A stretch of 64,000 nucleotides of DNA from Diphasiastrum complanatum (Eukaryota; Streptophyta; Lycopodiopsida; Lycopodiales; Lycopodiaceae). Positions 46,713-59,146 of the stretch are shown here, one piece after another. The notes under the pieces were generated by a model. That model was not told the DNA's origin, did not search any database, and was given only the letters and a program-made list of their open reading frames with translations. A program made the position numbers and the translations under genes. Each line of letters starts with the position of its first letter. Position 1 is the first letter of the stretch. The DNA lies in contig CM055097.1 in NCBI GenBank assembly GCA_029204225.1, positions 10,155,184 through 10,219,183 on the forward strand, in the 5' to 3' direction.

Positions 46713-47147
46713 ACGGGCATAATTTGCCATTTGGGCCCTTCAACTACCCTTCAGTTGATAGGTTGTTACACTATGCTCTGAACGTCTGTGTTCAAGAGCC
46801 AATGAAAATGTGCCAGCTATCCACTATCAACCCAAATGCAAATTATGTGAATCACATAAATGTTGTGTTTTGCTTAAGTTTATACTCAGGGAATATTGTG
46901 AGAAGTGAAAGGGCCTATTGCAGTGCACTCCCGTTTTAGAATAGGTACTTGCATATAACAATGAGAAACTTATATTATGACCACGTGACAAGTAATTTTT
47001 CTAGGTCATATGCCATGGAGACATTCCAATATGAAATACTTGGTCATAAAAACTCTTAGATTCCTATGGGGCTCTTCTTTGGAAGTTGTAAACCACTTTG
47101 GCTTTGTTGTCATAATTTTGCCCATCGCACATGAATTTTAAATAGAG

Positions 47148-47843
47148 GTGCAAATTGATAAACATGGATTTGACATTGGATGGAGAGTAATGCTAGGTAG
47201 GGTGGAACCATTTGGTAGATTGGCAATGGTGTCAAGGTATTCTTGCACATTGTTCTCTATTTGTATTGTCTTAGAAAGTTTGTGGTGCTTTCAAATTTGC
47301 TTTCATGGTGTGCTAACAATTTTGATTAAAAGACATAATAATTCGGCTCGAGTAAGAATTGAAAAACTCTTTTTTGAAATAAAACAACCATTACTATACG
47401 TATACAATGTAAAATTAGTTTATGATAAATGGACCATGTTTATTAATGAGTGTTTGTTGAATGCCTACATTTTGTCAAAGAGGGACATGTTCACTCTCAT
47501 GCACTTAGAGAGGTCCACAAGTTTATGATACAATGTAAAATTACTTTATGATATATGGACCATGTTTATTAATGAGTGTTTGATGAATGCCTACATTTTG
47601 TCAAAGAGGGACATGTTCACTCTCATGCACTTAGAGAGGTCTACGAGTTTAGGTGAGTCCATGTTTAGCTTGCACAGAATAACATGGATGTACCACCTAG
47701 CACAACAAGAGTGGTCGAAGGGTAATGGCAAGGGAGGGACCTTGCTTGGGGACTGTAAAAGAGTGAATTGTTTTATAATTTGTATTAATAGTATATTGCA
47801 GAGAAGAGGGGGTGGTTCTAGATCTTTTCCTTGGCTATGCTAG
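47148..47843 (+). other. Unrecognised coding-like stretch with 126-bp tandem duplication
   Basis: Two overlapping frames (47148-47528 and 47562-47843) contain the same segment WTMFINECLLNAYILSKRDM / FTLMHLERSTSL twice. The DNA unit starts at 47402 and again at 47528, a period of 126 bases (42 codons), with few changes. The duplication keeps the reading frame apart from a stop (TGA) at the unit border. I do not recognise the protein. It is probably a decayed transposon gene, because reading on beyond 47843 gives many stops. Confidence 0.4.
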
Positions 47844-48049
47844 AATCTTGGCAGTTGGTAAAAGCTCGAGAGTGCATCTCAAAGGGTTTGGAAATTGATG
47901 AGCAAATTATCGAGTGGGTGGAGAGGTCCAAGTGTATGTATATGAAACATAATGTTGATATGGTGATCTTGGTACAATGTCTTTTGTCATGTCTATGTTC
48001 CATTGGCTTGTTATGGTTTTTTTGACAAGAGCCTTATTGTCTAGACAAA

Positions 48050-51000
48050 GTGGCCAGCCAGGCCCTCAAGTGTAAAATTGCCATCCACTTCAGATGTGAT
48101 TTCGAAGTTTAAGAATCCACGTATGGAGCTTGATTTGTGATGTGTCATTTGAAACTGTGCACTTCATAGTTTTCTTCCATGCTATGCATAGAGCGCTACA
48201 CAATTAATGTCCCACAACAACCACGTAACTACAATAGATGACTTGAAAACTAGAGACGATCTAGACATTATATCTATGTCGATGACATTGTTGAAAAATC
48301 TACAAAATAAGCATTTCGGTTTCGTCCAACGGTGGTGTTTTTTTTATGAAAATGGTTGTTTTTTTTAGAGTATACCATGTTGATGATGTTGTATTGGAGA
48401 TGTCTTGATCATACCTTATTTGACATTATTTTCTTTAAATGATTTGTGTTTCATTTTATTGAACTAAAATGAATAGTTATAGTCCCTTTGATGATCACAA
48501 TGTAGTGTAATTTTGTGTCCATATGGTTTTGGTTTGATTGTTGGGATTGTGAGATGCTATCTGACTAGTTCATTGTGCACAAATTATGATAATGTTTGTA
48601 GCTGGCCATACTATAAATTTGATGTAATCTGAATTCAAAAGTCTCATAAGAATTAACACAAAAATAAGTACCGACCCACACACTACAATGTTTTATTGAG
48701 AAATGTTGCACGGAAGTCACCAAAAAAACTACTCACAGAATGGCAAGACCCCAAATAGTGCCATGTGAGGGAGGAGATTATAAGATATATATGATATTTT
48801 TCATTTGCTATAATTGAAATGCATCTTGGTATTATCAACATGTGGGATCACAAAGAATCTTTGCAGCATCATTGTTGATGCTTAGATATTCAAACTATAG
48901 TTAAGCTTGGTATTATTCATATAGTTTGCCCACGTAAGAAGATAGAATCATGGCTCCCCTTTTCCAACAAAATAAGAATAATGAACTGAGGAGAGAAACC
49001 AAACTTCTCACAACATTGAAAAATGTATCACTAGTTTAAGTTTATCAAAAACTTCGTACCAAGTCTATGTTAATGGCTGGCTCATGGCGAGAAGAGAGAA
49101 GTGGTAGGGGTTTTGAACAATGAGTGCATATCATGGAGGGAACATAAAATGTTGCATCCTTTGATAAATCTAAATTAACTTGGGGGAACAAGGTAAGTGA
49201 GGAGGGGGCAAGGTGAATGGCTCGACATTTGGCAATGGGTTTATAGACAATGTTGAGTATTGGAGGTTTTTTGAATAAGTTTGATAATACCATTGGTGAA
49301 AATGAAAGGAAGGAAGCTTTTGGAGCACCAAATGTGTATTTTATCAAGGTATTCTATCTTATAAGAGATTTAGGATAATGTTTGTAGTTTCACAAGTTTT
49401 CTTATGGATGAGAACTTGTAGTGTCTTTTGATGTATTTAAAGAAGAAGGGGCGCTAATTAAGTTAGCTTCTACACATAAGGCCAAGATTTTTGTAACTGT
49501 TGAGCTTTCTTAGATTGTCTAGGCAAATTAAACTAAGGAGAATGTTGGGGATGTCATTAGTTTCATGGGAGGATTGGTGGATGAAAGAAAGGGTGTGCTT
49601 GAGAAAGTTTTTGAAGGAAAAGGAGGAGCTTTTGGAAGACATTCCCAGTTTTTACATGAAATGTGTGCCCAACAATAGTTTATCATGTAAAGATGGGTGG
49701 GTGTGGAGAGTGAAGCTCAAGATAGCATACTCCATTTTGGGACCTACAAGGATCTTTTCATAATGGTGACTCTATATCTATAGGTTTGGAAGAATGGGAA
49801 AGGAACTTGTGAGGAAAGCAAGTGAGTGATCAACATGCAAAGTAGTAGCGTGCTAAACATGCACTTTTAGAATATGAATCAAGGGAAATTTGCCATCTAG
49901 ATAAAAATTTATTTAGACGAGCCTTGTAAAACTAGGGCCCAACTTACCAATTGTCCCAGTGTCGTGCTTAAAGCTTTTAGACAAACCTAAGGCATTAGTA
50001 AATGATGGTTTTTGGATTTTCTCATTGTTTCAAAACTTCAAGTGTTCCTTAGTTCAAGTGAAATTGTATTGAGATATTTGTTCTGTAGAATGAGATCAAT
50101 CATGTTCAAACAACAATATTGAGGAGGCTAACAACTTCTTCGGGCCTTGTGGACCCCATTCACAACCTCCCTCCTCCCATTCTTCCTCATTTGCTAAGAG
50201 GCGGTGCTTTAGAGTGTGGAAGAGAGAGGGGGATTGTAGTGGGTTCCATGAGGCCTGAAAATGTAGCAAAATAGGACACATGTAATACCACATAAATCTA
50301 AAATCTTTTAAACCTTCAAGTCATCTTTCTAAGACCTAACATTGAATTGTTATATCATATCCTCACTTAGGTCCATTTCACAGTACATGCATGGTAAGTC
50401 CAAAATTTAAAATAGAGCTCTCCTATTGGTCCAAGAGAAAAAATGGGACTCGCACCTTTTCACATTAACATCCACTTGACACTATGTGGTAGATGACATG
50501 GCAGGGACCCACTGCCACATAGGGGCAAGTCAAATCCATTTTTTGGGCCAACTAATGTCCCATGGCATGTTAAGATGCTCTTGGCATATTGGCCTACATT
50601 TTGAAGCTTTTTTAATCCTTCATTGCCAATATTCCTTTCAATGAAATGCATTCCAATTTTGACCGTTATAGTTGAAATGTGATTGCTAAAAAAAAAACAC
50701 TTAGAACACCCTTAACTTCTTTTAACATGAAAAGTTTCATACGTGCATTTCAAAACACAACACCCTAAATAAAATGGACCAATCGTATGTCAAGATTCAA
50801 ATGGGCCAATCATATTGTAACCCTTCATTTGACACTTACCAGCCAAATGTGAAATGGGGGTGGTCAATTGCCCCCGTCAACTCACTTGCCAAGATTCAAA
50901 AAATTGATGGCAAGTGAAAGTGCCAGGCAAAGGGACTTGCCGATAGTCTGAATCCACCCTTAGCCTTTTAATTTCTATACAAGATGAAAAATTCTTGGTT

Positions 51001-52223
51001 GTCCCTTGTGTGTCTCATATGAGTCAAACTCCACACTTGAAGGAGAGAAAAATGAGGTCCTCACCCTCACATCATATTTTCCCTTCATAGATTGGCTTAT
51101 CATCCTTTCCAAAGAAATTGTGAATTGCTCAAAGAAATTGCACATCAAAAGCTATTTGAATTCGCATCGTCATATTTAAGGGAACTAGTTTTGAGTTTGT
51201 GATTGACCCTTGCATGGTAGGGCATTGAAGCTAGAATACAAAATATAAGAACCCTCATAGAAAAGCAAATTTTATTTGAAATTGCTTACTTAATCAACTA
51301 ACTAAATATAATTTAAATTTTGATCCAAGGTTCCATAAAAAAATAGTAAGTTTCTTGGTTGCAGGCTTGCCCATCAGGTTCAAGTCATGGTGTGCTCATG
51401 AGGACATTCTAAATGTTGTCAAAGGTTGTCCTTAAAGGTCTTGGTGCTCTAGAAGATTTATATAAGGTTGTCCTTTGGAATCAATTTTTTGCTAAGTGTG
51501 GATTGAAGGCAGGCCTTCGAGGCTAAAGACTAGTATTGTTGCTTGTCCTTTCAGGCTGAAGATTTTTCCTATCTATTAGTGCCAATGACTATCAATACTT
51601 GTCACAGAGATCGTATACCAATTCATTTCCCATAGTTTGGAGCTATTTTATGAGGCCTTATGTGTGTAATATATGAAATATATTGCCCATAGGCTTTACT
51701 ACTTGCCCATATTCTTGTTGCAATATGAATTTTTTTTTCAAACTAAAACCAAATGTCTTGATACAGATATATTAAGTTAGTTGCATTTCTAAGGAATATT
51801 TCAAGACACATACCAACTACTTCAAAATCCTATAATTGATATTGGAGCTTGAAAGTTTTATTTGTACAAGTTGATCATTTCTTTCCTTGAACATGTAAGT
51901 CTAGACTATGTGTTCCACTGGCAAAGATAAGTTTGTGATAAAGGTCAAAGGTATAAGGCATGCTTTCATAGTATCTTCAAATAATATAGGATATATCCTA
52001 CTAATACAACTAAATTTAATGAGATAAGGTCATTAATGGTGTGCTATTAATAGTATGTCCTGTAAACTTGCAAGTCTCATGATGCACACATGAAGGAATC
52101 TTTTACTTGCAACTCTTGTCTCCTATTTAGCAATAAATTGTCCTAAGTATATGAGAAGTATCTTCTTGTTTTTTTTTCCTCATACTGTCTTGTCGATATG
52201 TATATGTATATTTTATTTAAATA

Positions 52224-52292
<69 letters not shown>

Positions 52293-53160
52293 TTTCACAT
52301 AGTCCCTCTTGACAAGTCAAGACCAAACCCACCTTAACCTTTTTATTTTATAGCATAACAGGTTAAACAAAGTTGCATAAAGTCTTACAATACAAGGTAC
52401 TATAAAACAAAGCAAGTTTTAGGATACTCAATTATTACATGCCACCATTCTGCAACACAAAATCTCATGAGCTAATACAGAGGGGAAGACAAGTATCATA
52501 GCTGAACATCAGTTGTTATCCATGTCCGAAACAAGAGTCACTACTCTATCAGCATAAATTCAGTTGCATATCATTCGTCCAATCTTCCCAACCAATGTCT
52601 ACTTACTAGCAATACCTTTTGCCCTAAGCATGAAACTGTATCAGGGTAGAAACCATACCGATTAGTTTTAGGGCATAAGCAAGATATGAAATTTCAAGAG
52701 TAACTTTAACATATGTATGAAGCTATCATTTCCTTTCAACAAGTATAAAATAGGTACAACTTAGATATAGCATTAGGTGTTAGGGCAATTCCATGCCATA
52801 TTGACCCATCAAACTCTATGAAGCCTTATTTGAGTCTGAATGCTATGAAGCTTGGGCAAATCCATGTCATTCAAGCTTCCATGCCCAAAACCTATTCACA
52901 AGTCTAGCATACTATCTACTACCATATTTTGTTTACCTAGCAGTTCTACGTCTTGTGATTATATCGTTCTACATTTAAAATGTCAAAGAATTTTAGTTCG
53001 CATTCACTATTTTGTTTAATGGGAGGTAACATATAATCCAACCCTATACTATAATACTTTTCATTTGAATTGGAAGAATAAAACCATCTCTTATATTCGT
53101 ATCCCATTTACAACTTATTCTATAGTAAAAAACCCTAAATCAATGTCTCCATGAGAATAC
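48050..53160. other. AT-rich stretch without recognised gene
   Basis: Small frames such as 49500-49763 have no known motif. The only clear repeat is an (AG)n tract at 52229-52288. Ancient transposon decay is likely but not shown. Confidence 0.5.
52229..52288. repeat. (GA)n microsatellite
   Basis: A 60-base GA tract next to AT-rich DNA with no LINE end adjoining. Confidence 0.95.
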
Positions 53161-53843
53161 TGTAAAAATTACAGCAAATAAGGATCCTAAAACACTTGAA
53201 ATGATGAGGGAAACAATAGATTATGATTTCATAAGATTAGCACAAGTTGAACCATCAAAATCCATCAAAAATCTATGCTTGAACCCTCACTAAATGGCCC
53301 AAATCCTTGAAGAAGGCTTCACACGTGTGAAAGTATGGCCTCCCACAGTCTGATTACTGTACACCAAACCTACATTCAATCCTATAATTATTAGTAATCA
53401 CAAGTACTCAAACGATTATGAACATAGAGAGCAATTGCACCATTATGAGAGAAAAATCATGAAATTGCTTGATTGATTTTGGTGAGATATCATCACCTAT
53501 ATATACATGATCCATCACGGTTTTGGGTAGGTATGAGTAGCCCTAAACCTATCCCTAATGCTGATTTTGGTGGATCTTTCATCCCTACCAAGTTAGGGTT
53601 GGAATCTTGGAGATCCCTCAACAATGCAAAAACTACCAAAAATAGTTCCTATTTTTTCTGTCTTGTATCTAAGCATAATTTGGACTCATTCCAAAGGTTC
53701 TAACACTTAGGTCTACTTGAGAACATCCTTATGAATGGAATCCTATGCTATTTGGCACGTGTGACAAGCCACATCATGACCATCTAACTATTTACAAGTC
53801 ATATGACCAAAACTAGTCAAGCTAGAATTGTGAATTTTTAACA
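53161..53843 (-). repeat. 3' LTR of a minus-strand Copia
   Basis: On the - strand it starts TGTTAAAAATTCAC right after a purine tract (GAGGAGGAG) and probably ends TTTTTACA at 53161. A TATA motif (TGTATATATAGG) lies near 53510. The start is well supported by its position after the polyprotein. The far end rests on terminal similarity only. Confidence 0.55.
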
Positions 53844-53857
53844 CTCCTCCTCACTAT

Positions 53858-55141
53858 CTAGCTTGGTTCAATCATTGCTTTACTAATCACTCCAAGTGAT
53901 GATCTGAACTTCATAAAAAGTGTCTTTTGAAATGGTTTAGTAAGTAGATCAGCTACACATTCATTGCTTGGAACATGCTCCAAAGCAATCTCCTTGGCTT
54001 GCACCATTTCTCTCACAAAGTGATGGCATATCTCAATGTGTTTAGATCTTGCATGGAAGATTGGGTTAGATGCAAGGTGTTGGGCTAATATATTGTCATT
54101 GTAGATGATTGGTGCCTCCTCTGAATCCATGATCTTTAGCTCCACCAATAATCTCTTGATCCAAAGTACCTCCTTTGTAGTGGTTGTCAAAGCTTTGTAC
54201 TCGGCCTCGGTTGAAGATAGAGATATAGTTTCTTGCTTTTTTGAAAGCCATGAAACCACACCTTCTCCTATGAAAGTTGATTAGGCACTTGTTGATTTCC
54301 TATCCCTCTTGTCCCCTGCAAAATCTGAATCACTAAATGCATGAAGGTTAATCACATCTCCTCTATATAGAATCCCAAAATCCAATGTACCCGAGATGTA
54401 TCTTAGAATCCTCCTAGACTTTTTCCAATGGATATTCAATGGCTTTTGCATGGATTGGCTCAACCTACATACACTAAAGCTAAGATCTGGTCTAGTTATA
54501 GTGATTCAAATTAAGGAGCCTATAAGTTGCCTAAACAAAGTGATGTCCATGAAGGATCTTTCATCATCTTCATTTGGCACTTTTACATCTTGCTCCATTG
54601 GTGTGTCAACACTTTTGCATACTTCCATCTTAAACTTCTTCAAAAGACTTTGAGCATAGTTTACTTGACTTATAAAGATAAAATCAGACCCTCTAAGTAC
54701 CTCTATGCCTAAGATGAAGTGAAGACACCCTAGATCTACCATCTTGAATTCTAAGGATAGATCTATCTTGATTTTTTCAATACCATCAATACTATTTCCA
54801 CTAATGCTGATGTCATCTACATAAATGAGTAAAAGTACAATACCAACATCATCAAACTTAATGTAAAGAGTGGGATCATATTCACTTTGAACAAAAGAAA
54901 GTGAAATGAGATAGCAATGTAGTCTTGAATTCCAAGATCTCGAGGCTTGCTTCAAGCCATAGATGCTTCTTTGGAGATGGCATACTTTGTTCTCCATTCC
55001 ATGCTTGATGAACCCTTGTGGCTGCTCCATATAGATATCCTCTTCCAAACAACCATTCAAGAAAGCATTAGAGACATCCATTTGACATAGGATCCATCCA
55101 AAATGTGATGCAAGTGCAATGATTAGCCTTATTGTGACCAT
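53858..55141 (-). mobile_element. Minus-strand Copia RT-RNase H, 5'-truncated
   Basis: The - strand frame 55141-54506 carries LCQMDVSNAFLNGCLEEDIY, MEQPQGF, HLQRSIYGLKQASRSW, the catalytic LLIYVDDISISGNS and GCLHFILGIEV. After a stop, frames 54463-54281 and 54259-53858 hold RNase H (AFSDSDFAGDKRDRKSTSA, SLSSTEAEYKAL, RSKHIEICHHFVRE, VADLLTKPF) and end with a stop just before the LTR. Integrase, protease and gag are missing, so the element is cut near 55150. Only two or three lesions interrupt the frame, so it is fairly young. Confidence 0.9.
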
Positions 55142-55458
55142 CTATGCTCAAGACCAATTCCATTAGTAATGAGCATCCTGAAAAAGTCTTGTTTATATCT
55201 ATCTTTGAAAACAACAAAAAAAGGAAGGAAGAAGGCTCAAATTTTTGTATAGAAGATTGAAAAATTTAGGATCAAATTTTTTCGACCAAAGCCTTTTTCG
55301 ACCCAATGTTAATCCCATCAAAGAGAGATTTTCCGACCCTAGTTTGGATCGGATCGACGTGGAAAATATGTGGACATCTTCGACCCTGGATCAGATCAGA
55401 TCAAGTCCAATTTATCCGGGCATCTTCGACCCTAGACCGGATCGGATCTAATAAATCT

Positions 55459-55546
55459 GAACCTTTGTATAAATTTGACCCTATGTATAAATCCGACCCT
55501 TTGTATAATTCCAACCCTTTGTATAATTCAGACCCTTTGTAAATTA
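55459..55546. repeat. 18-bp minisatellite, five units
   Basis: Units begin at 55459, 55477, 55495, 55513 and 55531, with consensus GACCCTTTGTATAAWTCC. The preceding 200 bases are also rich in TCGACCC and GGATCGGATC words. Confidence 0.85.
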
Positions 55547-55954
55547 TCCGATATTGTTAAACTAGAAATCCGACTCACATACTGTTAAAATAATGGCTAC
55601 CTTCTGTGGGACTGTAAGTAGATTAACTTAGGATTCTAATGCACTGATCATCTGACATCCAATGAAGTCAGTGCCCTGACAGGCATCTTTGGTAACAATG
55701 TACAGGGAGTATTTTGTAATGATGATGAGCGGTTAAGTAAGTTTAGAATCAGTTAGTTAGTATTGTTGTATTCCAGTATTCAGCCATCAACGATTTTCAG
55801 CTAAAGCCTGGTATTTGCACTCATTGATTCGCGCCTAGCTTCACACTCTTATACTCACATTTTTTATATCAATCAGAGTGCATCGTTCCATTACTACTTT
55901 GTTCTATTGTACATTGTTATTATTTGATCCATCTTGAACTCTCTTACTGGTTAC

Positions 55955-56136
55955 TACCACAATTCCGATCCATCACCACCTGCTCCACTTTCGCTACACC
56001 ACGTTTCCATTGATTCTCAACATAGTATCTGAGCATCTATTTCTATCAGAGCTCTACTAATCCGATATCAATCAATTTTTTTGATTTTCCTATATGTTAG
56101 CATAGCTCAGTTCTCTAATCCTATCAATTTACGACA
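55955..56136 (+). repeat. Left LTR-like repeat of the rearranged Copia
   Basis: These 182 bases match 58965-59146 closely (CCGATCCATCACCACCTGCT, GAGCTCTACTAATCCGATATC, ending TTTACGACA). A primer-site-like CGGCATCAGAGCGGG follows at once. A possible LTR start, TGTTAAAA, lies at 55583, but the right copy does not extend that far. Confidence 0.7.
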
Positions 56137-56184
56137 CGGCATCAGAGCGGGTGGCTCGGTAATCTGCATCTCTGGAAGTTCAAG

Positions 56185-56830
56185 ATGAAGGTCCTTCTAC
56201 TGGTCAAGGAACTGTGGGACATAGTTGATGGTACTAAAATCAAGCCAGAGGCTAATGCAACTAGCATCACCAAATGGAGGCAACAAGATGGCAAGGTATT
56301 TGTCTTAATCACTCTGAATATCAGTCATACCCGATTTGCACAAACTGCTAAGGATGCTTGGGACATCCTAGCAACTCTCTATGACATCAGAGATGTCACT
56401 TCCAAACTACATCTGAGGAAGAAATTCTTCACACTCAGAATGTCTGATGCAGACACCATATCCAGCCATCTCATCACATTCAAAAACCTCATGAGCAAAT
56501 TACTGCAATAGGATCGAACATTAAAGATTCAAATGTAGTAATGGCTCTTTTATCGAGTCTCTCTGAAGCCTATGAAACATGGGTCATGGCTATTTCGACC
56601 CAACAACAACTTACTCTATCAAGAGTCATTTCTATATTGTTACAAGAGGAGATCAGAAGGACTCAGGATTGGATTCCATTACTCTATATACAAACAAAAA
56701 TATATAAAATCAGAAGAGATCTCTAAAGTCAGAATCTCTTGATAGAAAGAACAACTTGCAGTCTGGGTCAAATTTTAACTCTGATTCAAATTTTTACTCA
56801 GGATCGAATTCTGGCTCAGAGTCGAACTCG
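56185..56830 (+). pseudogene. Copia gag (UBN2-type)
   Basis: The frames 56185-56511 and 56541-56726 read KVLLLVKELWDIVDGTKIKP, TAKDAWDILATLYDIRDVTS, LHLRKKFFTLRMSDADTISS and LLSSLSEAYETWVMA. These are the N-terminal and helical parts of a Copia gag. A stop and frameshift separate them. Downstream, 56750-56830 encodes a Ser/Asn/Gly/Phe repeat (SGSNFNSDSNFYSGSN). The zinc knuckle is not seen before the sequence turns into the inverted block. Confidence 0.75.
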
Positions 56831-56842
56831 AATTTTTTTTCA

Positions 56843-58017
56843 TCATTCCAACAAAAGCAGAACCTGTTCTACAAATACTGTAAGAGGACTTGTCATCTCA
56901 TCTAAGGAATAGCCAATGAAAATCGATCTGTTGTTGTTTGACCTTTGGATCAAAATTTGATTGATCGACCTTTCGGTCGAATTTTTATTGTTCGGTCCTT
57001 GGGTCAGAAATTTATGTAGATTAGCAGAGATCTTACTAGAAGCACTGCATCCAGACACCTTGATATTTGTGAGTGATGGCTTTGATCATGTCCACCTCAT
57101 AAGGTGTCTTGCCATTCGGGGCCTCTGCATAGAGCTTTGATTCTTCTCTAGGTCAATTTTTCTGATGATGCCTTGAACTGCATGAAGAACTTGAGAGTAG
57201 CGGATTTGTTCTTCAGAAAGTATGTTGCAGTCCTTCGAGAGAAGTCATCAATAATAGTCAAAGTGTAGACATCTTTCCTTGTGGCAATAGTCTGCATAGG
57301 ACCAAAAATGTCTATATGTATAAGATCTAGCAAATTTCTAGAAGTATCTTCTGAATCTGCAATGATTAAACTTTTAACATGCTTGCTAGAAATAGAGCTT
57401 TCACATGGAGTATCGGATTTGCTAATGAAAGGTAAATCTTGTCCTAAGTTCTGATTTGACATTTGTTGAATACAATTGGAATTTAAATGGCCTGATCTAT
57501 GACGTCACAACATATCATTTGAATCAGAAGTAGTAGTAAGAAGAGCTTGACTACTTGTAGAATAAGTGTGACTGAGTTTGTACAAATTGCCGCACCTTCT
57601 ACTAAAAGCAAAATATTTCCTAGATTCGTCAAGAATAGTATAGCCCTGTCTATCAAATTTGACCCTCTATGTGATTCTGCTAACTGAGAGCAAGTTTTTG
57701 GTCATATTTGGAATGTGAAGAACATTGAATAAAAATATTACATCATCTTTCTGGAATTGGATCCTAACTGTTCCTTCACCCTTGATAGTATGAGTTGAGT
57801 TGTCTCCAAGTTGCACAACTCTAGAATGGGTGTATGACTTGTAGTCACGGAACCAGTCTCGATGGTGAGTCATGTGCTGTGTTGCACTTGAGTCCAAATA
57901 CCAAGAATTGATATCTTGTTGTTCTTCGACTTTGGTAAAAAATGCAGCTTCATCTTCCTCTTCATGTTGGATCAAGTAACTGGTTGAGACAACATTTGCT
58001 TGTTGTTGGGACTGCAT
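56843..58017 (-). pseudogene. Inverted Copia protease-integrase block
   Basis: On the - strand, 58017-57667 reads EDEAAFFTKVEEQQDINSWY and LDSSATQHMTHHRDWF (protease; DSSA where DSGA is usual), then LFNVLHIPNMTKNLLSVSRI. The frame 57462-57148 holds the integrase start (LIHIDIFGPMQT, TLTIIDDFSRRTATYFLKNK). Further down are NGKTPYEVDMIKAITHKYQG and, after a repeat-rich insertion, RSIFIGYSLDEM. The block lies between a plus-strand gag and a plus-strand RT. The core DNG.EF box and the catalytic Glu region were not found. Confidence 0.8.
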
Positions 58018-58242
58018 CTTCTTTTCATTGTTGTACCCGAGTGTTTTGTAGTCCTTGAGAAGGGAAAATCTACAGTAAAATCCGACCCAAGGGTCGAACT
58101 TTCAAAATTTGATACTGACTCGAAGAATGAGTCAAAACCTCATCGGATCGAACAACATCAAAGAATTGAATTTCAAGATAGAAGACCGAATCGATCCAAA
58201 CAGCCTCCATCCTGATTCATGGATGATCCAGCCTGCTAATTT

Positions 58243-58920
58243 GTGCAGGAACTCAACACTATTTCAGAGGCAGAGTTGTCCATTGATGCTAACCAATGCA
58301 AGGCAGAAGATGAAACCAAACTTGCAGTTCTAGACGATAATGGTTTCTATCCAAATTCAGCAGACTCAAATTTTCACTTCAAGTCTGTATCGGATCCTTC
58401 CATTATCACTACTCTTTATGTAGATGATACACTATTACTCAGTAACAATCTGATTATGATGAAGGATTTGAAATGCATGTTAGCACTGGAGTACATTTTT
58501 CGAATCCGACCCAGCAGACTGATTTTCATCAGTCAACAGAAATTTGACCCATCGGCCAATATTCTCAAAGACTACATAGATGCAGAGTGGGCAGAAGACT
58601 TCAACACCAAAATATCGACTTCTGAATCTGTATTTTCATGCAATCAAATTCCAATCTCTCACAGCAAAAAATAGTCCTCAGTAGTATTATCGTCCACATA
58701 ACCAGATTTTTTAGCTGTCTCAAATGCTACCAAAAAAGCAATTTGGCTAAAAAACCTGCTTCCAGATATTGAATTTTTTCAGTCACATTCAACATCCATC
58801 TTGTGTGACAACCAAAGCACAAGGGTAATTTCTTTGGTTTACTGCAGGACAGAGTCTATGGTAGCAGATTACTTCACCAAGGAGCACCATATTAGATTTA
58901 ACAATTAGCTAAATCTGAAG
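58243..58920 (+). pseudogene. Copia RT-RNase H remnant, plus strand
   Basis: The frame 58243-58674 reads HFKSVSDPSIITTLYVDDTL / LLSNNLIMMKDLKCMLALEY (RT catalytic box), then skips to the RNase H segment DYIDAEWAEDFNTKISTSES. Further RNase H words follow to 58920 (KAIWLKNLLPDIEFF, ILCDNQSTR, SMVADYFTKEHH), with stops. A purine tract (AAGGGAGAG) precedes the right LTR repeat. Most of RT is deleted. Confidence 0.75.
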
Positions 58921-58964
58921 ATTGAATCTTTCCAAGATCTATATTAAGGGAGAGTATTGTCTGC

Positions 58965-59146
58965 CACCGCACTTCCGATCCATCACCACCTGCTCCACTT
59001 CCGCTGCACCACGTTTTCATTGATTTCTAACATGGTATCTGAGCATATGTTTCTATCAGAGCTCTACTAATCCGATATCAGTTGATTTCTCTAATTTTCC
59101 TACATGGTATCAAAGCTCAGTTCTCTGATCCTATCGATTTACGACA
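58965..59146 (+). repeat. Right LTR-like repeat of the rearranged Copia
   Basis: This matches 55955-56136 and ends with the same TTTACGACA. It begins within 20 bases of the purine tract (TATTGTCTGCCACC), so the 5' part of this LTR seems deleted relative to the left one. Confidence 0.7.

Noticed and set aside
49500-49763. 87-codon Lys/Glu-rich plus-strand frame
   Set aside because: No domain was recognised, and there is no supporting context or upstream exon.
55459-55546. CRISPR-like short regular repeats
   Set aside because: The units are contiguous with no spacers, and the sequence is eukaryotic, so this is a minisatellite.
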